From positions 682,001 to 746,000 of the forward strand of contig BSBN01000763.1 of NCBI GenBank assembly GCA_027924645.1: a stretch of 64,000 bases of DNA. Direction: 5' to 3'. This document shows, in pieces, positions 21,829-34,344 of this stretch; the stretch's first letter is position 1, and each line of letters opens with the position of its first letter. The notes beneath the pieces are model-generated. The model did not search any database. It saw nothing but the letters and a program-made list of their open reading frames with translations, and was not told the DNA's origin. Source of the stretch: Cunninghamia lanceolata. Lineage: Eukaryota > Streptophyta > Pinopsida > Cupressales > Cupressaceae. The position numbers and the translations under genes were made by a program.

Positions 21829-24800
21829 TGTTACATCCCCTTTTTGGATTCAATATTACTATTTACTTTTTCTTAAATAGTACAGTTATGTGGATATGTT
21901 TTTAACATCATAGGAACTGATGATATAAATAGAGAAGGTTAATTTTATGAAATTATGGAATAATTCTTGATTATGATCAAATTGATGTTATGAATTAAAA
22001 TGTTTTTCGATATAGAAATGAAATGATTTGATATAAATATGTTTTGATCAGAATATTGGTGCATTGACCACAAAATTGTACGTGAGATTGTCAATGACAG
22101 GAATAGAAGGAACATGTTCGCCAGGAAGAAAGAAGAAGAGAAAGTATCTTTGAGAAAGAGAGAATAGACTCTAGAATAACCATGGGTGCTTGCCACTAAA
22201 AACGCATATCAGGTAGACAAACCTAGATGCTTTGAGTTCGGGCTAAGTCATTTTTAGACGAGAGTCAAGGTTTGCTAGAACAGGTCTTTCTCCTTTCGTA
22301 AGTCGTCGTATTGAGTATGGGAAATCAACATCAGTGTCATAATACTCTGAATTGTGTCGTCAAACATGAATGACTAATATATTGTTTATATGTTCATATG
22401 TATATACTCGTGGTCGAATTGTAAGTCTTATCTTGTTTTTGGTTCGGCGTAAAAGTTGAAATTGTGTGTAAGTCGATCCCAAACCTTGTTTTGGTGTTTA
22501 AGCTCAAATCGTCGTTATCATCGTAAAGTGCTACAAGCGTATGACGTAAACGTCTCCTTGCGAAATTCGACGGATGTTGAATTGTTCTTTATTGGGCTAT
22601 TATTGAATACTAAAGGGTTTAAAATAATGTTTTAAATCTAGAGACCATGGTGTGTAGTACCCTTGGTCGTATGATAATGGAACATGTAATATTTTGTTAG
22701 TGTCGATTTGAGATAAATTCCTTTATTCTTTAGTGATGTCGATAATCGGGCAAAAGCTCGAAAGGAACACACTTAAGCTCTTATTAAGAGGTCTTTATTT
22801 TGAATAGTCTTTTGCTTTCATGCTTTAAAACCTTAAGATAGTCGTCGGCCTAGCCTTTAATATTATGTTTGCTTTTGTTTTAAACTGTTAACTGTTTTAA
22901 GTAGTGGGACGGACTGTTGAGTCTGGTAACCACCACCTCACCTACGCGGAGCTCCATCTTGGAGAATGATCGCAATTTGAGTAGAGTGGCCAAACCAATT
23001 TCTGGTGGAGGTCGCATAAGGTGGGAAAACATTTTGCATGCCGGAAGATACCCTTATCGATAGGCATGGTCGGGGAGTGGAGAGACAGTTAATCCTTCGC
23101 AGTAAGCGGGGAAGATATAGAGTAGTTAGAGTCAGTTTTGGAGAAAGTGAACACGGAGGAGAAGCAAAATGAGTCTGAGTAAGGAGCTTCAAGGGGAAAG
23201 GCTGAGAGAAGAGCAAGTGCCGTGGACCAGTTTGTAAGCAAACTCAAGAGACTAATGACAGGTTCTCCTTCTCTCTTCGTTGCGCAGTCACAATTCTTTG
23301 TTATGAGTAATGTTTTCACAAGCATTTGCGATGGAACATAGATTGTGCTTGAAGATACATAGTATTAATTATTAATAACTGTAGCCTGTGTGAGTTTATC
23401 ATCATTAAAACGAGAGCATTGTTTATATCTTCTACACTGCACTACACCGCACCAAAGATGTAAAAACCATAGTTTATTATATTGTCCGACGAAGGTCGAG
23501 AATAATTGTGAAGCCAATGGTTTTACTTTAGAAGGTTTATAGTTCTGTAGGGTGCAAATCTGAGTATGAGTTGGACGTAAAACATCTCACAGCCAAAACA
23601 AACCACAGCGGCAAAACATTGGTCGACAGAGAATAAGAACTCTTTGGACAATCGAATACAATACCTTGGCTATGTCAAGTTTAAAGGTCAGCTAGTATTA
23701 GAGTAAAAGACTTGTTTGTGTCCACCATCGACGAAGGATTATTATTAAGTGAAGAGGTGCAGGTCACAACATGCAAGACTTCACTGTTATCCTCTTTTTT
23801 CTGAGTTTTAAACTAGTCGGTCGACCATGGTGAAATTGTTAATCTAGTTGTGAATTATAACAAGCTTTAAACTATTTGCTTTTGAAGGTGATTCTTATGC
23901 TATTGAAGTATTTAAACTATTGTTTTTCCGAGAGAAGACCTTATTGTTATACAAATTTATTATTATGAAGTTTTTACAAACAATGTAATGAGTCTTTTGT
24001 CAAGTCTCAAGCTTAGACTTACAAGCAATCTGAATTGTTAGAAGAAACGATATGACAAGGTTCTCTAATGTATAGATCGACAAGATTAAGCTATGTCGAA
24101 GATTTTGACACGTCGAAGTAGTACATTGTGAGTGTTAAATTTTAACGTAGGGTTTTCGAACATTGTATTCTTTAAATTGGCTTTTAGTGAAACCCTTCCA
24201 AAACAACGGAGTTGAGTTTAGTGTCCACTCAAGAGTGGATAATTTAAACATTGGGTTAACTTAGAGATCGTTGTGACAACGCATAGCGTTATCCGAATAA
24301 TCATTATGCTAGGAAACCAATCTTTTATCATGAAGACGGAGAGGTTTCCATGAGCTTGTAGATAGAGAGAGAGTAAACCTCAATGCCATGCGTTAATGCA
24401 TGATGAATTTCAAACACCTTGAGGTTATCGAGGTTGTTATATAGAACTTATAAATAGGTAACTGTAGGATTGTGATTAATTTGAGTCCAGTGGGGTGGGT
24501 GAACTTATTTCATGCGTTGATACAACACTAATTATATTCAAATCCTTTGGCCAAGGTAATGCATGATCCTCAAGTGCATTAATTGTTCACTGTGACTGGA
24601 TGGCGTAGCTTGTGGAGTGGTCATGCTTGACTAGAGGGTATCTAGGGGATTGCATGATAACAAGTCACATAGGTCACAACACCAGAGCTTAGATGGCAAA
24701 CACCATTGGTTATCCTAAGTTTATCCTCTTGAGTAGGGTAGGGCCACTTCCGGTTAGGAAGGAGTGCGAGAAACTGACAATCTGTGGTTGGAGGTTAAGC

Positions 24801-25138
24801 TCCTTGAAGATACTTTTTCTTCTTAATTCTTGAGGATTGCCAAGACTTGAATTTGGATGGTCAACAATCGAGATGCAGTGACATTGGTAAGTTCCTATTT
24901 TGGAATTGTTCTAAGTAACTTTTGACAACATATTGTTAAATGATGTAGATGATTATATCCTTTTGTATGAGCTATAATTTCATGATTATTGTTAGTTGAT
25001 GGATGAATTACTTGTTTATAGTAATTAGAAAACAAATTACCTTTCTGTTACATTCTTTCAAAAAAGAAAAGAAAAAAATGATTATTACCTTTGGTTAAAA
25101 ACTTAGTTTTTAGGGTGAAATCAAAACTGGGTGTTACA
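21829..25138 (+). repeat. 5' LTR of the chromovirus (3,310 bp)
   Basis: It starts TGTTACATCCCC and ends GGGTGTTACA, two bases before the primer site. A TATA-like tataaata lies at 24449-24456 (matching 33046-33053 in the 3' LTR), implying a long U3 and a U5 plus R of about 650 bp. The open frames in it are not conserved protein. Confidence 0.93.
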
Positions 25139-25140
25139 TA

Positions 25141-25152
25141 TGGTATCAGAGC
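25141..25152 (+). other. tRNA-iMet primer-binding site
   Basis: TGGTATCAGAGC begins two bases after the 5' LTR, the standard position and sequence for minus-strand priming by initiator methionine tRNA in plant gypsy elements. Confidence 0.9.
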
Positions 25153-25829
25153 TAACCAGGTTCAGCACTAGGGTTGATGAGTCCACTAACCTGATTAGGA
25201 ATCAACATTATGCGGGTAGCTAATGATTTGATTTACTGTGCCAGGATGGTACATATCAAGAAAACTGCAAGGAAGTCCTTCACTCATAAGGAACGTTATC
25301 TGCAAGCTAAGCAGAAATGACTTGCGATGATCAAGACTATTGAGAAAATGAATGATGAAAATGACATTTGGCTAGATGACGTGGAAACTTTTGCCAATGC
25401 TCTGTCATGACTTAAACAAATGAAAAAGGAACTCCTAGAGACAGCTAGGACGGCAACTTGAATCATGGTCAATTGCTACCCTATTAGTGTATCTATTAGT
25501 GTACCAATGATCACTAGGGATCCCCGTATACCACCTAGAGCTGAAATCATTTTACTATCATCTAATAGCGAGTCTGAGGGTTATACACCTTGTGAATATG
25601 TGTCGGATAATGAATCCGAAGGTTACACCCCTCTTGTAAATACTGAGTGAAACATGAGATATGTCTATCTTTAAAGAATGTATATACAGTTTTGCAAAGT
25701 ATAATAAAGACAAATTTTGGTTTGAGAATAATTATGGTTATGAGCAATTGTTATGCTTTGATAGTATACAAAATGATAAATCATAGAACTGATTAGTACT
25801 TGCTTAAGCAGGTGAGAAAACAAACAATC
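25153..25829 (+). other. Leader between primer site and gag
   Basis: An untranslated leader of about 680 bp. Short frames such as that at 25465-25650 show no similarity that I recognise; one contains a twice-used SEGYTP phrase, probably chance or a small local duplication. Confidence 0.5.
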
Positions 25830-27104
25830 ATGGATCAATCAGAGTTTAATGAGGGGGAAGATCAGGAAGGTCACAACTCTCAGGAAAACTCCACCGATAA
25901 ATTGGATAGAATTCTTAATATGTTCACTGAAACTAAGGAAAGGTTGGGCAAATTGGAAAAGAAAGTGAATGAAACTAGGAATATGGAGGGTGAAAATGAG
26001 TATTCTAATAATGTAAGTAAAAGTAAACAATGGGATCATGGCACGTCAAGTGAAAACCAAGATGATAGTGAAACCCAGAAGAAGACAAAAGACAAACTTA
26101 CACTGGAACTATCTAAGGATATGAAAAAGGTTATCCCTCCCAAGTTTGATGGAACGAAAACTGGTGATGCAGCAAAAGTATGGTTAACAGAAATGGAGAA
26201 GTACTTTGAAATTAGAAATTACTCTGAGATTACAAAGGCAGTATGGGGAGCATATCAGTTATCTAGAGAAGCATCCACTTGGTGGATGAACAAGAAAATG
26301 GAACTGGAATTAAGTCCCTTGAAGGTGACATGGAATGAGTTTGTGGAACTTTTTCGAAAGAGGTGGTTACCACAACTATATTTTGATCAAAAGTTAATAG
26401 ATTTCCAAAACCTCAATCAAGGTGATCTGTCTGTGGTTGAATATGCAGAAAAATTTACTAGATTGTTGAAGTATGTTCCTCAATATCAAAAGGATGAAAG
26501 ATTTTGGATAAGAAAATTTATCATGGGACTCAATCCTCAGATTGGCGGTGAGGTGGAGATGCATGGTCCAAACACAATGGACCAGGTTTATGAGAAAGCA
26601 ATTAAGCAGGAACAGAAGATCAAATCCATTTCTGCTTACCATGAAAAGAAATGTAAGAGATTTGATAAGAACTTCAATGATCAGATGTATAAAAGGAAGA
26701 ATGATAAAGGATATGTAAACATGAGGTTTGATAAAGGAAATCGGAAAAACAAAGGGGGATTTGGTAATGAACGTAGAAATGAAGACTATAAGAAAAATGA
26801 CAATTTTAAGAAGAATGATGATGCTATGAGCAGACCATCTGAGAAGAGAGGACCAATTGGAGGATGTTTTTCTCGTGGTGGAGATAATTATGCTAACCGT
26901 TGTCTTAATAAAAAGCAGAACAGGCAGCCTAGGAATACGGTACTTCCTTCGCAGCAGGAAGCGTTTCAACAAAGGATTGATGTTGCCCTTGACAATCGAC
27001 AAGTTGAGTATCAGATTACCCCCATTAAGATGACAGGTACATTATTTGGAGTTCCTGTTTCTATTCTATTTGATACTGGTGCAACAGAAAAATTTTGTAT
27101 CATC
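25830..27104 (+). pseudogene. Chromovirus gag and start of protease
   Basis: ATG at 25830 is chosen because the acidic, Gln/Asn-rich gag start follows. The retrotransposon gag capsid domain spans about residues 115-270 of the frame (AAKVWLTEMEKYFEIRNYS ... TWWMNKK ... FRKRWLPQLYF ... EYAEKFTRLLKYVPQY). A basic linker follows. The zinc knuckle at 26865-26903 should be Cys-x2-Cys-x3-His-x4-Cys but reads Cys-x2-Arg-x3-Asn-x4-Cys, so two of its four ligands are lost. The protease active site Asp-Thr-Gly-Ala is at 27072-27083, and then the frame runs into a stop (TAG) at about 27105. The same protease resumes one frame over, so a one-base indel is likely near 27085-27096. Gag would form the particle and bind RNA. 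Confidence 0.88.
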
Positions 27105-30100
27105 TAGAGTCTTAAGTAAATTTCCTAGAAGAGCTGGTTTTATATTAAAACCGTGGACAGTTGAGTATGCAAATCACTCAAAGGCTCAGGTAGAGCAATG
27201 TTTGTTCGAAGCTAAGATTGATATTTCAAACTTCTCCACTGAGGTAAATTCATATGTAGCACCTTTAGGGTCCTACGATGTCATCTTAGGAATGAATTGG
27301 TTGTGGAGACATAGGGCCAAAGTAGATTGTTTTCATAAAACAATTGAGTGTTTGGATGATAAAGGAAATACAGTAAATTTTCAAGGTATTCAAAGGGAAA
27401 TAAGGATTAGATCTATTTCTTCAAAAAAATTAAAGCGGGCTAGGCGTAAGGGATGTCAACTTTTTGCAGTCAAAATGGACCTAGTAGAGGAAGCCTTAGA
27501 GAAGCAAACATTTGAGGAAAAATATCCATATCTTTGCAATTTCAGTGATGTATTTCCTGAGGAACTGCCAAGCTTGCCTCTAAAAAGAACCTTTGATTTT
27601 GCCATAGAAATTAAACCAGGATCTGAGCCAGTGTCTAAAGCTCCATATTGAATGACCACTACTGAACTTATAGAATTGAAGGCTCAATTGTAGGAGCTAT
27701 TGTCTAAAGATCTAATTAGGCCAAGTGTATCACCATGGGGAGCTCTGGTTATTTTCATCAAGAAGAAGGACGAAACCCTTAGACTGTGTATAGATTATCG
27801 GATGCTAAATAAGGCAACAATAAAGAATAAGTATCCACTGCCACGTATTGATGATTTATTTGACCAAATGCGTGGTGCATCAGTATTTTCTAAGATATAT
27901 TTGAGATCTGGATACCATCAGTTGAGGTTGAAAGATGAAGTTATTCACAAGTTTGCATTTAGAACAAGATATGGTCATTATGAGTTTACTGTGTTGCCAT
28001 TTGGATTAACCAATGCACCTGCCGCTTTCATGAATCTCATGAATAGTGTTTTCAGAGATTGCCTTGATAAATTTGTCCTAGTTTTCATTGATGATATTAT
28101 GATATATTCCAAAAATGAGGAGGAGCATAGACAACACCTTCAAATTGTTTTGCAATGATTAAGAGAACACGAATTGTATGTGAAACTCTCGAAATGCACT
28201 TTCTTTCAAAAAGAAGTGCAGTATTTGGGACATACAATATCTGCTGAAGGGATATCAGTTGACCCAGCTAAAATTAAGGCTATTATGGAATGGCCTGTAC
28301 CTTCCAATGTTTCAGAGGTATGAAGTTTTATAGGATTGGCCGGATATTACAGAAAATTTGTTTTGAATTTCTCAAGTATTGCTAGTCCAATTACTTCCTT
28401 GCAGAGAAAAGGAAAACGGTTTGTTTGGACTAAAGAATGTCAAAAGGCATTTGATTTGTTAAAAGAAAAGTTAACAACAACACCAATCTTGAAAGTCCCT
28501 GATCCTAAAGGACAATTTGAGGTTATTACTGATGCCTCGGGAGAAGGGTTAGGAGGTGTGCTTATGCAAGATGGGCATGTAATAGCCTATGAATCAAGAA
28601 AGTTGAAAAACTATGAGCAGAATTACGCTCCTCATGACTTAGAGATAGCAGCAGTGATTCACGCCCTTCAGATGTGGCGACATTATTTGTTGGGAAAGAC
28701 TTTTATACTAAAATAAGATCATCAAAGTCTTTGTTACATATTTACACAACCTCATCTCAATGCAAGACAAAGGAGATGATTAGAATTAATATCAGATTAT
28801 GACTTTGAGATTTCTTACATCAAAGGTAAAGAAAACTGATTAGCTGATGCTTTAAGCAGAAGAAGACACATAGCTTCTATAATCTCTATTCATGCTAATT
28901 TTAAAGATTTAGTATTGCAAAGTTTATCTGGAGATGAATATTATGAGCAGGTGAAACAAGCTCTGCAATTAAACCCTAAGGATCCAAGATATGACGGATT
29001 TTGTTTTGAGTCAGATGGATTGATGAGATTTAAGGGAAGAATCTACGTTCCTAATTCTGTAGAACTTAGAAACCTTGTTTGGAAGGAAGTTCATTGTGCA
29101 CCTTATTCCGGACACCCAGGAGTAACAAAACTTTTAGCTGATGTCAAACCGCTATATTTTTGGAAAGGAATGAAAAGCGACGCTGCAAGGTTTGTGGCAA
29201 GTTGTTTGGAGTGTCAGAGAGTGAAGGCAGAACACCAACATCCTGCTGGACTATTATACCCGCATGATATTCCAGAATGGAAATGGCAGGTTGTTAGTAT
29301 GGATTTTGTTCAAGGGTTACCAATGTCTAAGAATAGGTATGATGCAATATTGGTTGTTGTAGATAAACTAACCAAGGTAGCACATTTTATATCGGGAAAT
29401 TTGATAGATGGAGCTCATATTTTGGCTCAAAAAATTGTGCAAGAAATATTCAGATTGCATGGGGTACCTGAAAAGATTATATTCGATAGAGATGCTCGAA
29501 TAACCTCTCGGTTTTGGCAAACTTTATTTTCAACATTAGGGACTAAACTCAATGTGAGCACTGCTTACCATCCTAAAATTGATGGACAAATGGAAAGGGT
29601 TAATCAGGTCTTAGAGGATCTTTTAAGAATGTATTGCATGGATCAGTAATACAGATGGGAGGAATATTTACCCCTTATTGAATTTGCCTATAACAATTCC
29701 TATCATTCTGCCATTAAGATGGCACCGTTTGAAGCATTATACGGAAGGAAATGCAAAACTCCTATAAGCTGGGATAAGCTGGGAGATAGGATAAGCATTG
29801 GACCTGAAATGCTTGCAGATATGGAAGAAAAAGTGAAAATGATTAGGAAGAGGTTGGCAGAAGCCAACGACAGGCAAAAAAGTTATGCAAATCGCAAACG
29901 GGTGCCTAGACATTTCTCTGTTGGTGAGAAAATTCTTTTGCCAATGAAACCCCATAAAAGCTAAATCAAATTTGCAAGATCATCAAAGTTAGCTCCTCGA
30001 TATGTCATACCTTTTGAAGTCCTTGAGATTATCAATCCAGTGGCCTACAAAGTTGCTCTAACTCCAGTCTTGTCCAAAATGCATAATGTTTTTCATGTTT

Positions 30101-30357
30101 CATACCTAAAGAAATATTTTATAGGTAATGACCACATTCTTAAATGGAATTCTTCACAGATACAAGATCTGGGAGTGGTTGTGATCGAGCCACTCAAGGT
30201 GCTCGAAATGCGTAAACGTCATTTACGTAATCGAGAGGTTTTGCAATGCAAAATTCAGTGGGATCAATATGGTGAGGATAGCGCCACTTGGGAAGACTAT
30301 AATGACATCTACCAAAGATTTCCTTATCTTTTCAAAAACATTAATGTTAAACTATAA
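27097..30357 (+). pseudogene. Chromovirus pol: protease, RT, RNase H, integrase, chromodomain
   Basis: After the protease frameshift, one frame reads to the TAA at 30355-30357 without further indels. Protease end: VILGMNW at about 27280-27300. RT: 27700-28330, with catalytic FIDD at 28084-28095. RNase H: TDAS at about 28528-28539. Integrase: His-x-Cys zinc segment about 29090-29220, then catalytic Asp 29302, Asp 29485 and Glu 29593. A chromodomain-like tail lies at about 30190-30340 (CKIQWDQYGEDSATWED). Nine nonsense codons interrupt it: 27649, 27691, 28156, 28321, 28714, 28777, 28837, 29647 and 29962. These are TGA, TAG or TAA, and several sit where Arg (CGA) or Trp (TGG) is usual. Pol would copy and insert the element; the chromodomain is thought to guide insertion to heterochromatin. 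Confidence 0.92.
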
Positions 30358-30418
30358 AAGTTTGTTTTATGTTAAAATTTTGCTCAGTAAACTCAATCAT
30401 CGGGGACGATGATTCTAT

Positions 30419-30430
30419 AGGGGAAAGATA
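30419..30430 (+). other. Polypurine tract
   Basis: aggggaaagata immediately precedes the TGTTACATCC that opens the 3' LTR, the expected primer for plus-strand DNA. Confidence 0.85.
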
Positions 30431-33400
30431 TGTTACATCCCCTTTTTGGATTCAATATTACTATTTACTTTTTCTTAAATAGTACAGTTATGTGGATATG
30501 TTTTTAACATCATAGGAACTGATGATATAAATAGAGAAGGTTAATTTTATGAAATTATGGAATCTACTTGATTATGATCAAATTGATGTTATGAATTAAA
30601 ATGTTTTTCGATGTGGAAATGAAATGATTTGATATAAATATGTTTTGATCATAATATTGGTGCATTGACCACAAAATTGTATGTGAGATTGTCAATGACA
30701 GGAATAGAAGGAACATGTTCGCCAGGAAGAAAGAAGAAGAGAAATTATCTTTGAGAAAGAGAGAATAGACTCTAGAATAACCATGGGTGCTTGCCACTGA
30801 AAACGCATATCAGGTAGACAAACCTAGATGCTTTGAGTTTGGGCTAAGTCATTTTTAGACAAGAGTCGAGGTTTACTATAATAGGTCTTTCTCCTTTCGT
30901 AAGTCGTCGTATTGAGTATGGGAAATCGACATCAGTGTCGTAATACTTTGAATTGTGTCGTCAAACATGAACGACTAATATATTGTTTATATGTTCATAT
31001 GTATATACTTGTGGTCGAATTGTAAGTCTTATCTTGTTTTTGGTTTGGCGCAAAAGTTGAAATTGTGCGTAAGTCAATCCCAAACCTTGTTTTGGCGTTT
31101 GCGCTCAATTCGTCGTTATCGTCGTAAAGCGCTACGAGCGTATGACGTAAACATCTCCTTGCGAAATTCGATGAATGTTGAATTGTTCTTTATTGGGCTA
31201 TTATCGAATACTAAAGGGTTTAAAATAATGTTTTAAATCTAGAGACCATGGTGTGTAGTACCCTTGGTGGTATGATAATGGAACATGTAATATTTTGTTA
31301 GTGTTGATTTGAGATAAATTCCTTTATTCTTTAGTGATGTCGATAATCGGGCAAAAGCTCGAAAGGAACACACTTAAGCTCTTATTAAGAGGTCTTTATT
31401 TTGAATAGTCTTTTGCTTTCATGCTTTAAAACCTTAAGATAGTTGTCGGCCTAGCCTTTAATATTATGTTTGCTTTTGTTTTAAACTGTTAACTGTTTTG
31501 AGTAGTGGGACGGACTATTAAGTCTGGTAACCGCCATCTCGCCTACGTGGAGCTCCATCTTGGAGAATGATCACAATTTGAGTGGAGTGGCCAAACCAAT
31601 TTCTGGTGGAGGTCACATAAGGTGGGAAAATGTTTTGCATGCCGGAAGATACCCTTATCGATAGGCATGGTCAGGGAGTGGAGAGACAGTTAATCATTCG
31701 CAGTAAGTGAGGAAGATATAGAGTAGTTAGAGTCAGTTTTGGAGATAGTGAACACGGAGGAGAAGCAAAAGGAGTCTGAGTAAGGAGCTTCAAGGGGAAC
31801 GTCTAAGAGAAGAGCAAGTGTCGTGGACTAGTTTGTAAGCGAACTCAAGAGACTAACGACAGGTTCTCCTTCTCTCTTCGCTGCGCAGTCATAGTTTCTT
31901 TGTTATGAGTAATGTTTTCACAAGCATTTGTGATGGAACATAGATTGTGTTTGAAGATACATAGTGTTAATTGTTAATAACTGTAGCCTGTGTGAGTTTG
32001 TCATCATTAAAATGAGAGCATTGTTTATATCTTCTACACTGCACTACATCGCACCAAAGATGTAAAAACCACAGTTTATTGTATTGTCCGACGAAGGTCG
32101 AGAATAATTGTGAAGCCAATGGTTTTACTTTAGAAGGTTTATAGTTGTGTAGGGTGCAAATATGAGTATGAGTTGGATGTAAAACATCTCACAGCCAAAA
32201 CAAACCGTAGTGGCAAAACATTGGTCGATAGAGAATAAGAACTCTTTGGACAGTCGAATACAATACCTTGGCTCTATCAAGTTTAAAGGTCAGTTAGTAT
32301 TAGAGTAAAATACTTGTTTGTGTCCACCATCAACGAAGGATTATTATTAAGTGAAGAGGTGCAGGTCGCAACATGCAAGACTTCATTGTTATCCTCTTTT
32401 TCTGAGTTTTAAACTAGTCAGTCGACCATGGTGAAATTGTTAATCTACCTGCGAATTATAACAAGCTTTAAACTATTTGCTTTTGAAGGTGATTCTTATG
32501 CTATTAAAGTATTTAAACTATTGTTTTTCTGAGAGAAGACCTTATTGTTATACCCATTTATTATTATGAAGTTTTTACAAACAATGTAATGAGTCTTTTG
32601 TCAAGTCTCAAGCTTAGACTTACAAGCAATCTGAATTGTTAGAAGAAACGATATGACAAGGTTCTCTAATGTATAGATTGACAAGATTAAGCTATGTCGA
32701 AGATTTTGACACGTCGAAGTAGTACATTGTGAGTGTTAAATTTTAACGTAGGGTTTTCGAACATTATATTCTTTAAATTGGCTTTTAGTGAAACCCTTCC
32801 AAAACAACAGAGTTGAGTTTAGTGTCCACTCAAGAGTGGATAATTTAAACATTGGGTTAACTTAAAGATCATTGTGACAATGCTTAGCGTTATCCGAATA
32901 ATCATTATGCTAGGAAACCAATCTTTTATCATGAAGACGGAGAGGTTTCCATGAGCTTGTAGAGAGAGAGTAAACCTCAATGCCGCGCGTTAATGCATGA
33001 TGAATTTCAAACACCTTGAGGTTATCGAGGTTGTTATACAGAACTTATAAATAGGTAACTATAGGATTGTGATTAATTCGAGTCAAGTGGGGTGGGTGAA
33101 CTTATTTCATGCGTTGATACAACGCTAATTATATTCAAATCCTTTGGCCAAGGTAATGCATGATCCTCAAGTGCATTGATTGTTCACTATGACTAGATGG
33201 CGTAGCTTGTGGAGTGGTCATGCTTGACTAGAGGGTATCTAGCAGATTGCATGATAACAAGTCATGTAGGTCACAACACCAGAGCTCAGATGTCAAACAA
33301 CATTGGTTATCCTAAGTCTATCCTCTTGAGTAGGGTAGGGCCACTTCCGATTAGGAAGGAGTACGGGAGACCGATGGTCTGTGGTTGGAGGTTAAGCTCC

Positions 33401-33735
33401 TTGAAGATACTTTCTCTTCTTAATTCTTGAGGATTGCCAAGACTTGAATTTGGATGGTCAACAATCTAGATGTAGTGACATTGGTAAGTTCCTATTTTGG
33501 AATTGTTCTAAGTAACTTTTGACAACATATTGTTAAATGATGTAGATGATTATATCCTTTTGTATGAGCTATAATTTCATGATTATTGTTAGTCAATGGA
33601 TGAATTACTTGTTTATAGTAATTAGAAAACAAATTACTTTTCTGTTATATTCTTTCAAAAAAGAAAAAGAAAAAATGATTATTACCTTTGGTTAAAAACT
33701 TAGTTTTTAGGGTGAAATTAGAATAGGGTGTTACA
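30431..33735 (+). repeat. 3' LTR of the chromovirus (3,305 bp)
   Basis: It is near identical to 21829-25138 throughout, from TGTTACATCCCC to GGGTGTTACA. Differences are mostly C/T or G/A substitutions with small indels (for example around 30563 against 21961). It is followed directly by the AAAGT target duplication. Confidence 0.95.
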
Positions 33736-33740
33736 AAAGT

Positions 33741-34344
33741 GATCATATGGATTAAAGTTTCCAAGGTGGATGTCATTTATAAGGGTTTTAAAAACATAGG
33801 AATGGTAAGCAAGATAAAATAAATGGGAAGAATCATCATCATATGTGTCATTGAGTATATCATTGCTAGAGGAAGAATCACTAAAGGCATCAAAAGATAG
33901 GTCATAAAATAAAATATAAGAATCTTTAGGTGATTGATTGAGATAAGATGAAGTAGGTAAAAGAGGAATGTGGTAGCATGGATCATTATCGTGGTCAATA
34001 GGTGAAGAATCATGTGTAAAAAGAGGAGGGGATGGGATGGGGAAAGTAGTGTTAGACTCATCATCTAGGTTATGAGGAAGTAAAAATGAAGTAGTTGTGG
34101 GAAAATCAACATAGAAGGATACAATAGACTCTAAATCATTTGGATAGGTGCTAAGAAAACAAGTGAAAATAGGTTAGTGAGATAGACTAGCTAGGGTACT
34201 ATCAATGAGGATGGATAAGAATTGTAAATCAAGGAAGTCTACTATGTGGTCAACGATGATGGGATGTTTAGAGAAAAGGTGATACAAAAAAATGGCATCA
34301 AGAAAGGACTTATGGATAGAAGGGAGAGATGTGAGAGATCCCAT
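33741..34344 (-). pseudogene. Unrecognised minus-strand ORF, N-terminal part, split by the chromovirus
   Basis: On the minus strand an ATG at 34344 opens a frame reading through to 33741 with one internal stop (TAA near 34173). The first 55 residues are hydrophobic and Leu/Ile-rich (MGSLTSLPSIHKSFLDAIFL). A long Asp/Ser/Pro-rich segment follows. The frame then continues, in register, beyond the chromovirus at 21823 and downwards. The chromovirus plus one AAAGT copy is therefore a clean interruption of an older frame. I do not recognise the product. It may be an unfamiliar ORF of a host retroelement, since gypsy remnants lie to the right. Confidence 0.5.

Larger units (their letters stand above)
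21829..33735 (+). mobile_element. Full-length Ty3/gypsy chromovirus (Tekay/Del-like), 11,907 bp
   Basis: The element has two LTRs (21829-25138 and 30431-33735), a tRNA-iMet primer site, gag, protease, RT, RNase H, integrase, a C-terminal chromodomain-like segment and a polypurine tract, in that order. It is flanked by the perfect target duplication AAAGT at 21824-21828 and 33736-33740. LTR termini are TGTTA/TAACA-type (TGTTACATCCCC ... GGGTGTTACA). The LTRs are near identical. By eye, the first 550 bp differ at roughly 15-20 sites, mostly transitions, so insertion is not very recent. Chromodomain placement after integrase fits the Tekay/Del chromovirus lineage. It is inactive because gag's zinc knuckle, the protease frame and pol are all mutated. 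Confidence 0.95.

Noticed and set aside
22938..23325. Minus-strand frames within the chromovirus 5' LTR, and the MASTHGYSRVYSLF frame seen in both LTRs
   Set aside because: They lie in LTR U3. The frame common to both LTRs is repeated because the LTR is repeated, and it breaks differently in each copy.
25141..25152. tRNA-like sequence TGGTATCAGAGC
   Set aside because: It is a primer-binding site complementary to tRNA-iMet; no cloverleaf or full tRNA gene surrounds it. The same applies to 11788.
26394..27002. 202-codon minus-strand frame opposite the chromovirus gag
   Set aside because: It is antisense to a well-supported gag frame and has no motif.
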